From Kosakonia oryziphila (lineage in GTDB: Bacteria > Pseudomonadota > Gammaproteobacteria > Enterobacterales > Enterobacteriaceae), in contig NZ_FMBC01000030.1 in assembly GCF_900094795.1 (NCBI RefSeq), positions 1 through 63,678 on the forward strand: DNA of 63,678 nt, read 5' to 3'. Below the pieces are notes generated by a model. It saw nothing but the letters and a program-made list of their open reading frames with translations, did not search any database and had not been told where the DNA came from. The position numbers and the translations under genes are program-made. Shown piece by piece: positions 1 through 8,506 of the stretch. Within the stretch, counting starts at the first letter, position 1; the number at the start of each line of letters is the position of its first letter.

Positions 1-2
1 GA

Positions 3-254
3 CTGAACCAGTGGCAAACGCTGATGAGAGATCTGAACAGGTGGATAAGGCGCAGGTTGCGAAGTGTCCTGTGGAAACAGTGGAAAACGGGCAGCAAGCG
101 CTTCAAAGAGTTGCGCAGACGGGGAGTAAGCAAAGACCTTGCAGCGCAAACGGTAGGGAGTTGCCATAAGCAATGGCGGATAAGCTGTAGTCCGGCACTG
201 AGCATAGCACTTCCCAATCGCCTGTTCATCAGACTGGGCCTACCGGATTTATAG
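3..254 (+). CDS. Group II intron reverse transcriptase/maturase, C-terminal fragment (cut by window edge)
   Basis: An open frame enters from the left edge and stops at 254. The tail LNRWIRRRLRSVLWKQWK, followed by a spaced basic stretch and ending with a WRISCSPAL-type segment, matches the maturase-specific (GIIM, domain X) end of group II intron-encoded proteins. This domain binds the intron RNA and helps it splice. The RT core should lie upstream, outside the window. The intron RNA's own 3' domains follow directly, which supports the call. The gene cannot be judged intact from here. Confidence 0.85.
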   Translation: MNQWQTLMRDLNRWIRRRLRSVLWKQWKTGSKRFKELRRRGVSKDLAAQTVGSCHKQWRISCSPALSIALPNRLFIRLGLPDL

Positions 255-276
255 GCAGGCGACGATAAACATAACC

Positions 277-350
277 GAACCGCCGTATACGGACCCGTAT
301 GTACGGTGGTGTGGGAGGAGGCTGATCGTGAGATCAGCCCCTATCCCGAT
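277..350 (+). ncRNA. Group II intron 3' end: domains V and VI
   Basis: The 34-nt hairpin at 277-310 begins GAACCGCCGTAT and closes with ATGTACGGTGGT, the form of catalytic domain V. A second hairpin follows at about 311-347, with arms GGCTGATC/GATCAGCC and a flanking GGGAGG...CCTATCCC pairing, and fits domain VI, which carries the branch-point A. The CCCGAT at 345-350 is the likely 3' splice boundary. It lies just downstream of the maturase frame, where these domains belong. The exact boundary is inferred. Confidence 0.75.
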
Positions 351-665
351 CGTGTAGGTTATGCACTACAGCCTGGGGGAAAGCCCCGATTTTTCCCCCG
401 TCAGGGGCTAAAACCGTCCGTACACAGCCGTAACGGGAAAGTCTCTTTTCCGGGGATAGCTATCCTCAGATATAATATTAATAATTGAAATGCTATTTCA
501 TTCACGCTGCGTTGCAAGGAAAAAGGTTCCTGTGGCAGAGAAGGGCGTAAAGGTGAAAGAAAAAGAGCGTTATGGTTGAAACAACAAGAGAATCTCGATC
601 ATACTCTAGGGCACTTAATTGACGATGGCTGCGGATTCACTCCGTGCCTGAAAAAGGAAAACGTC
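351..665. other. Intron-hinT intergenic region
   Basis: This is the 3' exon side of the intron plus the hinT leader. A -10-like TATAAT lies at 471-476, with only a weak -35 upstream. Open frames reading through here into hinT have no homology to their extensions and were discarded. No other gene was recognised. In E. coli fhuE lies upstream of hinT, so the intron probably sits in that intergenic space, but the left neighbour is not visible. Confidence 0.5.
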
Positions 666-1025
666 ATGGCCGAAGAAACCATTTTCAGTAAAATCATCCG
701 CCGGGAAATTCCCTCGGATATTGTCTACCAGGATGAACTGGTCACCGCTTTTCGCGATATCTCTCCACAAGCGCCGACGCATGTGCTTATTGTGCCGAAT
801 ATCCTCATTCCCACGCTGAATGACGCCACCGAAGCGCACGAACAGGCGCTGGGCCGTATGCTGACCGTTGCGGCCAAAATCGTCCGCGACGAAGGCATCG
901 CCGAAGACGGATACCGTCTGATCATGAACTGTAATCGTCATGGTGGTCAGGAGGTTTACCATATCCATATGCATCTGTTGGGCGGGCGCGCAATGGGGCC
1001 AATGCTGGCTCATAAAGGTCTGTAA
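666..1025 (+). CDS. hinT: HIT-family purine nucleoside phosphoramidase
   Basis: The 119-aa product has the HIT triad HIHMH at residues 99-103, followed by LLGGR and the conserved MLAHKGL C-terminus of enterobacterial HinT. It hydrolyses adenosine 5'-phosphoramidates and aminoacyl-adenylates in the cytosol. The start was chosen at the ATG giving [11 protein letters not shown], which matches the family length; the frame is open further upstream but that extension is unlike any HinT. It lies 1 base from ycfL and heads the ycfL-lpoB-thiK-nagZ-ycfP series, the same order as E. coli. Confidence 0.96.
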   Translation: MAEETIFSKIIRREIPSDIVYQDELVTAFRDISPQAPTHVLIVPNILIPTLNDATEAHEQALGRMLTVAAKIVRDEGIAEDGYRLIMNCNRHGGQEVYHIHMHLLGGRAMGPMLAHKGL

Positions 1026-1026
1026 G

Positions 1027-1401
1027 ATGATAAACGGGCGTGTCGCGCTGTTGCTGGCGGCGCTGGGGCTGGTGGGATGCAGTTCGCGCCCGGCTATTCC
1101 GGTCGCCAGCGATCAAACGCTAGTGATGGAGTCTGGTATTCTGGCGATGGGCATTATTGCGGAATCACCGGAAATGGGCACGCATGAGCTTCAACCTTCC
1201 GCCTCCTCCCGATTGTTTAATGAGCGGCAGCAGCCTGTGACAGTGCACTATCGTTTTTTCTGGTATGACACCAGAGGCCTGGAAATGCACCCGCTGGAAG
1301 CGCCGCGCAGCATCACGATCCCGGCGCGTTCCGGCGTGACGCTGTATGGCAGCGCTAACTATCTGGGTGCACACAGCGTCAGACTTTATCTCTATCTTTA
1401 A
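1027..1401 (+). CDS. ycfL: YcfL family lipoprotein
   Basis: A 124-aa protein with a lipoprotein signal peptide ending in the lipobox LVGC (Cys about residue 18), so it is expected to be lipid-anchored in the envelope. Its body matches the YcfL/DUF1425 family, which is paired with LpoB in enterobacteria. The molecular function is unestablished. It starts directly after the hinT stop and is followed 10 bases later by lpoB, so it is almost certainly in the same transcript. The start ATG at 1027 is the only one giving a signal peptide. Confidence 0.9.
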   Translation: MINGRVALLLAALGLVGCSSRPAIPVASDQTLVMESGILAMGIIAESPEMGTHELQPSASSRLFNERQQPVTVHYRFFWYDTRGLEMHPLEAPRSITIPARSGVTLYGSANYLGAHSVRLYLYL

Positions 1402-1411
1402 GGAGTGACCC

Positions 1412-2065
1412 TTGATTAAAACATTTGGACGCTTCGCGCTACTGACAACGCTGGCGGTGTTGCTGTCGGGGTGTATCAGTAGTCAACAACCGGCGCCGGT
1501 TGAACAGGCAGGCGGCGCTCAGCAGCCCACTCAGCCGCAGCCGCAACCGACGCAACCAGTTCCGACAGTACCGTCGGTTCCGACGTTGCCGCAGCAGCCT
1601 GGCCCAATTGAACACCAGGATCAAACCGGGCAGCCCGCACCGCGTGAACGCCATTATGACTGGAACATCGCAATGCAGCCGATGGTCGGTAAAATGTTGC
1701 AGGCCAGCGGTGTCAACTCTGGCAGCGTTTTGCTGGTCGATAGCGTAAATAATCGGACCAACGGCTCGATTAACACCGCCGAAGCCACCGAAACGCTGCG
1801 CAATGCGCTGGCCAATAACGGTAAATTTACGTTGATTACCGCGCAGCAGCTCTCGCTGGCGAAACAGCAACTGGGTCTCTCCCCGCAGGACAGCCTGGGT
1901 ACCCGCAGTAAAGCCATCGGTATTGCCCGCAACGTTGGGGCACAGTATGTGCTTTATTCCAACGCGACCGGCAACGCCAGCGCACCCGCGTTACAAATGC
2001 AACTGATGATGGTGCAGACAGGCGAAATTATCTGGTCGGGTAAAGGTGCGGTTCAGCAACAATAA
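1412..2065 (+). CDS. lpoB: Penicillin-binding protein 1b activator LpoB
   Basis: An outer-membrane lipoprotein of 217 aa that reaches through the periplasm to stimulate PBP1b. A signal peptide with lipobox LLSGC (Cys about 21) leads into a long disordered linker rich in Pro and Gln (about residues 28-75), then the globular domain with the conserved [28 protein letters not shown] and [13 protein letters not shown] segments. Translation apparently begins at a TTG codon, 12 bases after an AAGGAG Shine-Dalgarno. The end overlaps thiK by 20 bases, implying translational coupling. Confidence 0.95.
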   Translation: MIKTFGRFALLTTLAVLLSGCISSQQPAPVEQAGGAQQPTQPQPQPTQPVPTVPSVPTLPQQPGPIEHQDQTGQPAPRERHYDWNIAMQPMVGKMLQASGVNSGSVLLVDSVNNRTNGSINTAEATETLRNALANNGKFTLITAQQLSLAKQQLGLSPQDSLGTRSKAIGIARNVGAQYVLYSNATGNASAPALQMQLMMVQTGEIIWSGKGAVQQQ

Positions 2066-2861
2066 ACAGACGCGTGACACTGTGTTGTCACGCTATTTTC
2101 CGACGTATACTCCCGTCGCCAGCCAGAATAGCGGGCTAAGCGGCGGGAGTTGTCTTATTCATGATGGCCGACACACGCTGGTGCTACGCCAGCATCACCT
2201 GGCCGTCTCATCGCCATTTCTGCGCCAGTACCGTTTGCTCCGCCGCTTGCCTGCAACCCTTGCGCCGCGTCCGCGGCTCTATACTGGAGCCTGGATGGCG
2301 GTGGACTTTATACCCGGCGAGATCAAAACAGCCTTACCGCAGCCTGATGCACTGGCAGCATTACTCCGTGATTTGCACCGTCAGCCACTTTTTGGCTGGC
2401 GTATCACGTTGTTGCCGCTGCTGGATCGATATTGGCAGCAGAGCGCGCCGACGCGGCGCACTCCCTTCTGGTTGCGGCAGTTGAAGCAGTTAAGAAAACA
2501 GGGCGAACCGCAGCCGTTACGGCTCGCGCCGCTGCATATGGATGTCCATGCGGGAAACCTGGTGCACAGCGCCGCGGGTTTGCGGCTTATCGACTGGGAA
2601 TATGCTGGCGATGGTGATGTTGCTCTCGAGCTCGCCGCAGTATGGGCGGAGGATGAGGCGCAGCGTCAGCAGTTGGTTGCGCAGTATGCTCAGCAGGCAG
2701 CGGTCGATCCGGTAACATTACAGCGCCAGGTTCGACGCTGGTGGCCCTGGGTATGGATGTTGATGGCGGGTTGGTTCGAATTCCGCTGGCAACAAACGGG
2801 CGAACAACAATTTATTACGCTGGCAGATGCGATCTGGCGGCGGTTACAGAACAAAGAATAA
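2046..2861 (+). CDS. thiK: Thiamine kinase
   Basis: A 271-aa APH-fold kinase that phosphorylates thiamine to thiamine phosphate in the salvage pathway. The catalytic loop reads [11 protein letters not shown] (about residues 164-174), where the Asp is the general base and the Asn a metal ligand, followed by the DFG-equivalent [12 protein letters not shown] start gives [11 protein letters not shown], aligned with the E. coli N-terminus, and places the start inside the end of lpoB. The adjoining nagZ begins 11 bases after the stop. Confidence 0.93.
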   Translation: MRFSNNKQTRDTVLSRYFPTYTPVASQNSGLSGGSCLIHDGRHTLVLRQHHLAVSSPFLRQYRLLRRLPATLAPRPRLYTGAWMAVDFIPGEIKTALPQPDALAALLRDLHRQPLFGWRITLLPLLDRYWQQSAPTRRTPFWLRQLKQLRKQGEPQPLRLAPLHMDVHAGNLVHSAAGLRLIDWEYAGDGDVALELAAVWAEDEAQRQQLVAQYAQQAAVDPVTLQRQVRRWWPWVWMLMAGWFEFRWQQTGEQQFITLADAIWRRLQNKE

Positions 2862-2872
2862 GAGAGGTTAGT

Positions 2873-3898
2873 GTGGGGCCGGTAATGTTGGATGTGGAAG
2901 GGTATGAACTGGATGCGGAAGAGCGCGAGATTCTGGCGCATCCGCTGGTGGGCGGCCTGATCCTCTTTACCCGTAATTATCATGATCCTGAGCAGTTGCG
3001 TGAACTGGTGCGCCAGATCCGCCAGGCTTCGCACCACCGTCTGGTGGTGGCTGTCGATCAGGAAGGTGGACGAGTGCAGCGTTTTCGCGAAGGATTTACG
3101 CGTCTGCCTGCGGCCCAGGCATTTGCCGCTCTGCACGGGTTAGAAGAGGGCGGACGGCTGGCGCAAGATGCCGGCTGGCTGATGGCCAGTGAAATGATCG
3201 CCATGGATATTGATATCAGTTTTGCTCCGGTGCTGGATGTTGGGCATATCAGCGCCGCTATTGGCGAACGCTCTTACCATGCTGATCCGGCTAAAGCGCT
3301 GGTAATGGCAAGCCACTTTATCGATGGTATGCACAGCGCGGGAATGAAAACGACCGGCAAGCATTTTCCGGGGCACGGCGCGGTGACCGCGGATTCACAC
3401 AAGGAGACGCCGCGCGATCCGCGCCCGCTGGCGGAGATCCGCGCGCAAGATATGTCGGTGTTCTGCACGCTTATTGCGCAAAACAAACTTGATGCCATTA
3501 TGCCCGCACATGTGATTTATACCGATGCCGATCCGCATCCGGCCAGCGGTTCACCGTGGTGGTTGAAAACCATTCTGCGCGGCGAGCTGGGTTTTAATGG
3601 CGTGATTTTTTCTGACGATTTGTCAATGGAGGGTGCGGCAATCATGGGTAGTTATGCTGAACGCGGGCAGTCATCGCTGGATGCCGGTTGCGATATGATC
3701 CTCGTCTGTAATAATCGTAAAGGCGCGGTGAGTGTGTTAGATAACCTGTCGCCGATCAATGCAGAGCGTGTTACGCAATTGTATCATAAAGGTTCATATT
3801 CTCGTCAGGAGTTAATGAGCTCGGCGCGCTGGAGGGCTGTCAATAAAGCACTGGAGCAGTTGCATGAGCGTTGGCAGGAGCAGAAAGCCGCCCATTAA
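2873..3898 (+). CDS. nagZ: Cytosolic beta-N-acetylhexosaminidase
   Basis: A 341-aa single-domain GH3 enzyme that removes GlcNAc from 1,6-anhydro-MurNAc peptides and disaccharides during cell-wall recycling. It has the family motif [11 protein letters not shown] followed by DSH (His-Asp acid/base dyad) and the nucleophile in IFSDDLSM. There is no signal peptide, so it acts in the cytosol. GTG at 2873 ([13 protein letters not shown]) was chosen because it matches the conserved N-terminus; the open frame upstream belongs to thiK in another frame. A second, exported NagZ-like enzyme lies at 39045. Confidence 0.96.
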   Translation: MGPVMLDVEGYELDAEEREILAHPLVGGLILFTRNYHDPEQLRELVRQIRQASHHRLVVAVDQEGGRVQRFREGFTRLPAAQAFAALHGLEEGGRLAQDAGWLMASEMIAMDIDISFAPVLDVGHISAAIGERSYHADPAKALVMASHFIDGMHSAGMKTTGKHFPGHGAVTADSHKETPRDPRPLAEIRAQDMSVFCTLIAQNKLDAIMPAHVIYTDADPHPASGSPWWLKTILRGELGFNGVIFSDDLSMEGAAIMGSYAERGQSSLDAGCDMILVCNNRKGAVSVLDNLSPINAERVTQLYHKGSYSRQELMSSARWRAVNKALEQLHERWQEQKAAH

Positions 3899-3934
3899 CC
3901 CCTGAGGACGCGATGTCGAAGTGGTGAGGATACA

Positions 3935-4477
3935 ATGATTATTTATTTACACGGTTTTGACTCAAACAGTCCCGGCAACCATGAAAAAGTGTTGCAGCTA
4001 CAGTTTATTGATCCGGATGTTCGCCTGGTAAGCTACAGCACGCGGCATCCGAGACATGATATGCAGCATCTGCTGAAAGAAGTCGACAAGATGTTGCAGC
4101 TCAACGTGGATGAACGACCACTGATTTGCGGCGTCGGCCTTGGTGGTTACTGGGCCGAGCGCATTGGTTTTCTGTGCGACATCCGCCAGGTAATATTCAA
4201 TCCGAATCTATTTCCCTATGAGAATATGGAAGGGAAAATTGACCGACCGGAAGAGTATAAAGACATTGCTACTAAGTGTGTCGCTAACTTCCGCGAGAAA
4301 AACCGCGATCGCTGCCTGGTGATCCTGTCGCGAAAAGATGAAGCACTGGACAACCAGCGTTCTTCCGATGAGTTGCATCATTACTATGAGATTGTCTGGG
4401 ACGAAGAACAGTCGCATAAGTTTAAAAACATCTCGCCACATTTACAGCGCATTAAGGCCTTTAAAACCCTCGGTTAA
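3935..4477 (+). CDS. ycfP: YcfP family esterase-like protein
   Basis: A 180-aa alpha/beta-hydrolase-like protein of the UPF0227 family. The N-terminus [19 protein letters not shown] carries the HGFDS oxyanion-type motif, and [15 protein letters not shown] occupies the nucleophile-elbow position, here GLGGY with no Ser at the centre. Catalytic activity is therefore doubtful. Length and sequence follow E. coli YcfP. It is the last gene of the hinT-ycfP run and is followed by a clear terminator. Confidence 0.93.
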   Translation: MIIYLHGFDSNSPGNHEKVLQLQFIDPDVRLVSYSTRHPRHDMQHLLKEVDKMLQLNVDERPLICGVGLGGYWAERIGFLCDIRQVIFNPNLFPYENMEGKIDRPEEYKDIATKCVANFREKNRDRCLVILSRKDEALDNQRSSDELHHYYEIVWDEEQSHKFKNISPHLQRIKAFKTLG

Positions 4478-4484
4478 GCCTCTC

Positions 4485-4520
4485 CCCGGCAGGTTTTCGT
4501 CTGCCGGGCTTCTCTTTTTT
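4485..4520 (+). terminator. Terminator after ycfP
   Basis: A perfect 8-bp stem, CCCGGCAG (4485-4492) with CTGCCGGG (4501-4508), and an 8-nt loop are followed by a T-rich run up to 4520. It closes the hinT-to-ycfP transcription unit. Confidence 0.85.
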
Positions 4521-4584
4521 TCCTTTCCTGACGGGCAGTTTTTCGCTGCGCGACTACACTTGCTCAACTTTTAGGCATGAAAAC

Positions 4585-4598
4585 TTGATTCATATCAA
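4585..4598. promoter_or_regulatory. FNR box upstream of ndh
   Basis: TTGATTCATATCAA is an exact match to the FNR consensus TTGAT-N4-ATCAA. It lies about 135 bases before the ndh start. In E. coli FNR represses ndh anaerobically from sites in this promoter, so the same control is inferred here. Confidence 0.85.
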
Positions 4599-4660
4599 TT
4601 TTGGTATGACCATTGAACCGTTCGTGATATTCTCGACGTCAAAGTGAGGTTGCGCGTGCG

Positions 4661-4714
4661 TAACCAATTGTTAATTAAGAGCTATTATTATAACTTTTAA
4701 TTAACAATTGGTTA
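4661..4714 (+). promoter_or_regulatory. Long perfect inverted repeat in the ndh leader
   Basis: TAACCAATTGTTAATTAA (4661-4678) and its exact reverse complement (4697-4714) flank an 18-nt loop. The 18-bp stem ends about 8 bases before the AGGGG ribosome-binding site of ndh, so it could form in the mRNA leader and affect translation or stability, or act as a protein-binding palindrome. Which of these it does cannot be told from sequence. Confidence 0.75.
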
Positions 4715-4732
4715 ATATTTTAGGGGATCATT

Positions 4733-6037
4733 TTGACAACACCGTTGAGAAAGATTGTGATTGTAGGTGGTGGCGCTGGCGGTCTGGAACTGGCAACACA
4801 GTTAGGTAAAAAGCTGGGACGCGGTAAAAAAGCCAAAATCACGCTGGTCGATCGTAACCACAGCCATTTATGGAAACCCCTGCTGCACGAAGTGGCAACC
4901 GGTTCGCTGGATGAAGGTGTTGATGCACTGAGCTACCTGGCTCACGCACGTAATCATCATTTCCAGTTCCAGTTGGGTTCGGTGATGGATATTAACCGCG
5001 AAAGCAAAACCATCACCCTGGCGGAATTGCGTGATGAGAAGGGCGATCTGCTGGTACCGGAACGTAAACTGGCCTATGACACGCTGGTGATGGCGCTGGG
5101 CAGTACCTCGAACGATTTCAACACGCCCGGTGTGAAAGAGCACTGCATCTTCCTCGATAACCCGCACCAGGCGCGTCGCTTCCATCAGGAAATGCTCAAC
5201 CTGTTCCTGAAATATTCCGCTAATCTCGGTGCTAACGGCAAAGTCAATATTACGATTGTCGGTGGCGGCGCGACCGGCGTTGAACTCTCCGCCGAGTTGC
5301 ACAATGCGGTGAAACAGCTTCATAGCTACGGTTACAAAGGGCTGACGAATGAAGCGCTGAATGTCACGCTGGTGGAAGCGGGGGAGCGAATTCTGCCAGC
5401 ACTGCCGCCGCGTATCTCCGGTGCTGCACATAATGAACTGACTAAAATGGGCGTACGCGTTATGACCCGGACAATGGTCACCAGCGCCGACGAAGGCGGT
5501 CTGCATACCAAAGAAGGCGAATACATCAGGGCCGATCTGATGGTATGGGCGGCAGGAATAAAGGCTCCGGACTTTATGAAAGAGATCGGCGGGCTGGAAA
5601 CCAACCGCATCAATCAGCTGGTGGTTGAACCGACGCTGCAAACGACGCGCGATGCGGATATTTACGCCATTGGCGACTGTGCTTCTTGCGCCCGTCCGGA
5701 AGGCGGATTTGTTCCGCCGCGCGCGCAGGCTGCTCACCAGATGGCCACACTCGCGTTGCATAACATCCTGGCGCAGATCAAAGGCAACCCGCTGAAATCT
5801 TATGTTTATAAGGATCACGGTTCACTGGTTTCCTTGTCGAACTACTCCACCGTGGGTAGCCTGATGGGTAACCTGATGCGTGGTTCAATGATGATTGAGG
5901 GTCGTATTGCCCGTTTTGTGTACATCTCGCTGTACCGTATGCACCAGATTGCGCTGCACGGCTATTTCAAAACCGGTCTGATGATGCTGGTCGGCAGTAT
6001 TAACCGTGTGATCCGCCCGCGTCTGAAATTGCACTAA
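4733..6037 (+). CDS. ndh: Type II NADH:quinone oxidoreductase
   Basis: A 434-aa non-proton-pumping NADH dehydrogenase on the inner face of the cytoplasmic membrane, passing electrons from NADH via FAD to quinone. FAD-binding [14 protein letters not shown] lies at about residues 12-25, a second dinucleotide motif [14 protein letters not shown] at about 180-193, and [13 protein letters not shown] provides the second FAD contact. The C-terminal region includes the amphipathic membrane-anchoring segment. It uses a TTG start after AGGGG, as E. coli ndh does. It stands alone behind the FNR box and leader hairpin. Confidence 0.97.
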   Translation: MTTPLRKIVIVGGGAGGLELATQLGKKLGRGKKAKITLVDRNHSHLWKPLLHEVATGSLDEGVDALSYLAHARNHHFQFQLGSVMDINRESKTITLAELRDEKGDLLVPERKLAYDTLVMALGSTSNDFNTPGVKEHCIFLDNPHQARRFHQEMLNLFLKYSANLGANGKVNITIVGGGATGVELSAELHNAVKQLHSYGYKGLTNEALNVTLVEAGERILPALPPRISGAAHNELTKMGVRVMTRTMVTSADEGGLHTKEGEYIRADLMVWAAGIKAPDFMKEIGGLETNRINQLVVEPTLQTTRDADIYAIGDCASCARPEGGFVPPRAQAAHQMATLALHNILAQIKGNPLKSYVYKDHGSLVSLSNYSTVGSLMGNLMRGSMMIEGRIARFVYISLYRMHQIALHGYFKTGLMMLVGSINRVIRPRLKLH

Positions 6038-6232
6038 TCCTGTTTTGCTGCTCTCCCGGCTGTCAGTCGGGGAGTAGCATATCCATCTGCCGGATACGCA
6101 GATACCGGTAGGAAAACTCTGAATATCATCTTTTACCCCACCAGTATCTCTATTTTTGCGCGCTTTCCGATTGGCTTTACTATTGCTCAAGTTGCAAAAT
6201 TGTTACCAATAGCCAACCAGGGAGATAATCCT

Positions 6233-6772
6233 GTGAATAAATCAATGTTAGCGGGTATTGGTATTGGTGTGGCCGCTGCACTGGGCGTTGCCGCCGTGGC
6301 CAGCCTGAATGTGTTCGATCGCGGTCCTCAATATGCGCAGGTTGTTTCATCCACGCCAATCAAGGAAACAGTAAAAACGCCGCGTCAGGAGTGCCGTAAT
6401 GTCACCATGACGCATCGCCGCCCGGTGCAGGATGAGAACCGTATTACCGGGTCGGTGCTTGGTGCAGTGGCTGGCGGTGTACTTGGTCATCAGTTCGGCG
6501 GCGGCAGAGGAAGGGATGTCGCAACAGTAGTTGGCGCGTTAGGCGGCGGGTATGCTGGTAACCAGCTCCAGGGCGGTATGCAGGAGCGTGACACCTACAC
6601 CACTACCCAGCAGCGTTGTAGCACGGTATATGACAAATCGGAAAAAATGCTCGGCTACGACGTAACTTACAAAATCGGCGACCAACAGGGAAAAATCCGC
6701 ATGGATAAAGATCCGGGGACGCAGATTCCGCTGGATAAAAATGGTCAGTTGATACTGAATAACAACGCGTAA
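6233..6772 (+). CDS. ycfJ: YcfJ glycine-zipper outer-membrane-type protein
   Basis: A 179-aa protein starting at a GTG (MNKSMLAGIGIGVAAALGVAAVASL) with a good GGAG site upstream. The N-terminal hydrophobic stretch acts as signal or anchor. A glycine-zipper region, GAVAGGVLGHQFGGGRGRDVATVVGALGGGYAG (about residues 77-110, split by a short basic stretch), defines the Rick_17kDa/glycine-zipper 2TM family. Its role is unknown beyond an envelope location. A terminator follows. Confidence 0.92.
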   Translation: MNKSMLAGIGIGVAAALGVAAVASLNVFDRGPQYAQVVSSTPIKETVKTPRQECRNVTMTHRRPVQDENRITGSVLGAVAGGVLGHQFGGGRGRDVATVVGALGGGYAGNQLQGGMQERDTYTTTQQRCSTVYDKSEKMLGYDVTYKIGDQQGKIRMDKDPGTQIPLDKNGQLILNNNA

Positions 6773-6793
6773 AACAGTAGTACTCTGCATGTT

Positions 6794-6827
6794 GGCTCCC
6801 CATCGCTCAGGCTGGGGAGCCTTTTTT
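6794..6827 (+). terminator. Terminator after ycfJ
   Basis: GGCTCCCC (6794-6801) pairs with GGGGAGCC (6814-6821), followed by six T residues. Confidence 0.9.
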
Positions 6828-6834
6828 CACTAAA

Positions 6835-6858
6835 AAGCCTTGCTTTTCAGCAAGGCTT
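6835..6858 (-). terminator. Terminator of the small gene 6866-7021
   Basis: AAGCCTTGCT and its exact complement AGCAAGGCTT form a 10-bp stem with a 4-nt loop. Read on the minus strand it runs into TTTTTAG. It sits 8 bases beyond the stop of the small minus-strand frame, which supports that frame being a real transcribed gene. Confidence 0.8.
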
Positions 6859-6865
6859 AATCAGA

Positions 6866-7021
6866 TCAAATGAAATCGTGTTGCCTGACCAGCAGTAGCC
6901 CGGTGATGAGAACGGATATAAAAGCAAATAGTACGGAACCGCCTAACATAACCCACAGACCAAATAACAATGTAATTACTATTAGCACTTTAATGAATGG
7001 TAATAGCAAAATCATCTCCAT
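6866..7021 (-). CDS. Small hydrophobic membrane protein (51 aa), unrecognised
   Basis: This frame encodes 51 residues starting MEMILLLPFIKVLIVITLLF. Two hydrophobic segments (about residues 3-22 and 27-45) are separated by a Gly-Gly turn, and the tail VRQHDFI is charged, so it should be a two-span inner-membrane protein. A Shine-Dalgarno (AGAAGGA) lies 3 bases before the ATG, and an excellent minus-strand terminator follows the stop 8 bases later. I do not recognise the family, and no function is proposed. It lies between ycfJ and comR, where E. coli has no gene that I recall. Confidence 0.65.
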   Translation of the reverse strand: MEMILLLPFIKVLIVITLLFGLWVMLGGSVLFAFISVLITGLLLVRQHDFI

Positions 7022-7071
7022 TTTCCTTCTGCTTGTGATCAGTCAGTGAAGCCCCCTTTATCCTCGACAAG

Positions 7072-7254
7072 TCATGCATTACAGCGCGTCAAAATGAGAG
7101 CAAAGGAAAGCCAGTTGAACATGTCATCATGACGTTTATTATTTGTATCACTCTGCTGAATAATTAGTGGAGCAATAATCACAATTAATAATAGCAAAGC
7201 AGGGAGTTTAGCTGATAGTTTTCTCCTATTGTTGAAATATGGAATCTCTATCAC
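7072..7254 (-). CDS. Possible small membrane protein, doubtful
   Basis: A 60-residue frame from a GTG codon, beginning VIEIPYFNNRRKLSAKLPALL and containing one hydrophobic segment LPALLLLIVIIAPLII. It lies downstream of comR, beyond the comR terminator, so it would need its own promoter. The ribosome-binding site is poor and no homologue is known to me. AT-rich sequence makes a chance frame quite possible. Confidence 0.25.
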   Translation of the reverse strand: MIEIPYFNNRRKLSAKLPALLLLIVIIAPLIIQQSDTNNKRHDDMFNWLSFALILTRCNA

Positions 7255-7262
7255 ATAGATAA

Positions 7263-7290
7263 AAAATGAGACGGTTGCCCGTCTCATTTT
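7263..7290. terminator. Terminator after comR
   Basis: A 12-bp perfect stem (AAAATGAGACGG / CCGTCTCATTTT) with a TTGC loop abuts the comR stop. A-tract and T-tract on the two sides make it potentially bidirectional. Confidence 0.88.
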
Positions 7291-7292
7291 TT

Positions 7293-7928
7293 TTACGCCT
7301 TGATCAAATTTGGCCATAGTCGCAGGGTGGTGCGCGTGATCTGTAGCAGCTTCTCAACGCTGGCACCTTCGCGTGCGGTGATCGACATTCCCTGCAAAAC
7401 GCAGCCAAGGAATGCAGCCAGTGCCTGCGGATCCGCATCCATCGGGATCTCACCGCGCTGCTGGCGCTGAGTGAGGAACTGGAACAGGGTGTCTTCCTGC
7501 TGCGCATGTCGTGACTTTATCGTTTGCGCGATGGCCTGCGAAGAAGCTGCCAGCGTAGCTGAGGTGTTGATCATAAAACAACCGGCTGGTGTCTCTGTGC
7601 TGGTGAAGCACTTTGCCACTGCAGTGAAATAATCCAGCAGCGCGGTTTCTACTGGTTTGTCCTCGCAGAGCAGCTGGGCTTCGTGCTGTCTGGCGAACCG
7701 CGAAATATAGCGATCGAGCACCGCACGGAACAACCCTTCTTTATTGGTGAACTCAGCGTACAGCGTCGGCGCTTTCGCCCCGGTGGCTTCCACGAGATCG
7801 GATAATGATGTGGCTTCGTAGCCATGCTGCCAGAACAGCGTCATGGCTTTGTCGAGCGCCGCTTCCCTGTCGAACACTTTCGGTCGGCCACGGCATTTTT
7901 TGGTGCAACTGGTGACTTCACTGGTCAT
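7293..7928 (-). CDS. comR: TetR-family repressor of bhsA (ComR)
   Basis: A 211-aa TetR regulator. After a Cys-containing start, the HTH region RGRPKVFDREAALDKAMTLFWQHGYEATSLSDLVEATGAKAPTLYAEF (about residues 15-60, with short gaps omitted here) is nearly identical to E. coli ComR, the copper-responsive repressor of the outer-membrane protein BhsA (ComC). The start MTSEVTSCTKK was chosen by alignment; an upstream in-frame codon would add 24 unlike residues. It is divergent from bhsA across a 243-bp AT-rich region. The copper role is inferred from the homologue. Confidence 0.9.
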   Translation of the reverse strand: MTSEVTSCTKKCRGRPKVFDREAALDKAMTLFWQHGYEATSLSDLVEATGAKAPTLYAEFTNKEGLFRAVLDRYISRFARQHEAQLLCEDKPVETALLDYFTAVAKCFTSTETPAGCFMINTSATLAASSQAIAQTIKSRHAQQEDTLFQFLTQRQQRGEIPMDADPQALAAFLGCVLQGMSITAREGASVEKLLQITRTTLRLWPNLIKA

Positions 7929-8056
7929 ATTGCCGCCTAACCTTTGTTGGTTTGTTGAGCAACCATTATAAAAATAATCTTCGCCAATGACCAGCAGCAA
8001 AATAGCACATATTCATAAAACATATGCTTATGAAATTTAAGCAATTAATATTTTAA

Positions 8057-8127
8057 TTAACGATCATTATAAAATCATATTGACCAGTGATGAAGATCAC
8101 ATTTATGATTTATCTATCGATCGTTAA
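8057..8127. promoter_or_regulatory. comR-bhsA divergent control region with inverted repeat and CRP-like site
   Basis: TTAACGATC (8057-8065) and GATCGTTAA (8119-8127) are exact complements 53 bases apart and may be repressor half-sites for ComR. Between them AGTGATGAAGATCACA (8086-8101) is a near-consensus CRP site (TGTGA-N6-TCACA, one mismatch). Neither assignment has been tested. Confidence 0.5.
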
Positions 8128-8171
8128 CTTAATGGCTGGCGACATCTTTTATCTTTATTCAGGAAAAAATC

Positions 8172-8429
8172 ATGAAAAACATCACTGCACTTTTTGCCGC
8201 TGCTGCACTCAGCATGCTCCCTTTTGCCAGCTTTGCTGCCGTTGAAGTTCAGTCTGCGCCGACAGGCCAGCAGGAAGTTGCGGCTATTGGCGTCAGCGCA
8301 GGTTCGGATCTCTCTTCCGTTGAAGCTAAACTGGCGCAAAAAGCCGACGAAATGGGCGCGAAATCTTTCCGCATCACTTCAGTGACCGGTTCTGACAACC
8401 TACACGGTACCGCAGTGCTGTACAAATAA
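8172..8429 (+). CDS. bhsA: Multiple stress resistance protein BhsA
   Basis: An 85-aa outer-membrane-associated protein of the YhcN/BhsA family (DUF1471). A signal peptide ends at SFAA, and the small mature domain VEVQSAPTGQQEVAAIGVSAG continues to the family ending GTAVLYK. Homologues alter surface hydrophobicity, biofilm and copper permeability and are induced by many stresses. AGGAAAAAATC precedes the ATG. It is divergent from comR, its likely repressor, and convergent with ldtC. Confidence 0.92.
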   Translation: MKNITALFAAAALSMLPFASFAAVEVQSAPTGQQEVAAIGVSAGSDLSSVEAKLAQKADEMGAKSFRITSVTGSDNLHGTAVLYK

Positions 8430-8464
8430 CCCCAATCTCTTCCCTGTGCCACTGCAATAGAAAA

Positions 8465-8487
8465 GGCCCGGCGTACATCACTGGGCC
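8465..8487. terminator. Shared terminator between bhsA and ldtC
   Basis: GGCCC and GGGCC arms with a 13-nt loop lie between two converging genes. On the minus strand the hairpin is followed by TTTTC. The short stem lowers certainty. Confidence 0.6.
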
Positions 8488-8506
8488 ATTTCTATTTCGC
8501 TCCGTT

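Noticed and set aside
306..488. A 60-residue frame starting in intron domain VI
   Set aside because: It begins within structured intron RNA and crosses the splice boundary, so it cannot be a conserved protein.
4868..5818. A 316-residue frame antisense to ndh
   Set aside because: It is a shadow of the GC-rich ndh coding sequence, without ribosome-binding site or recognisable domain.
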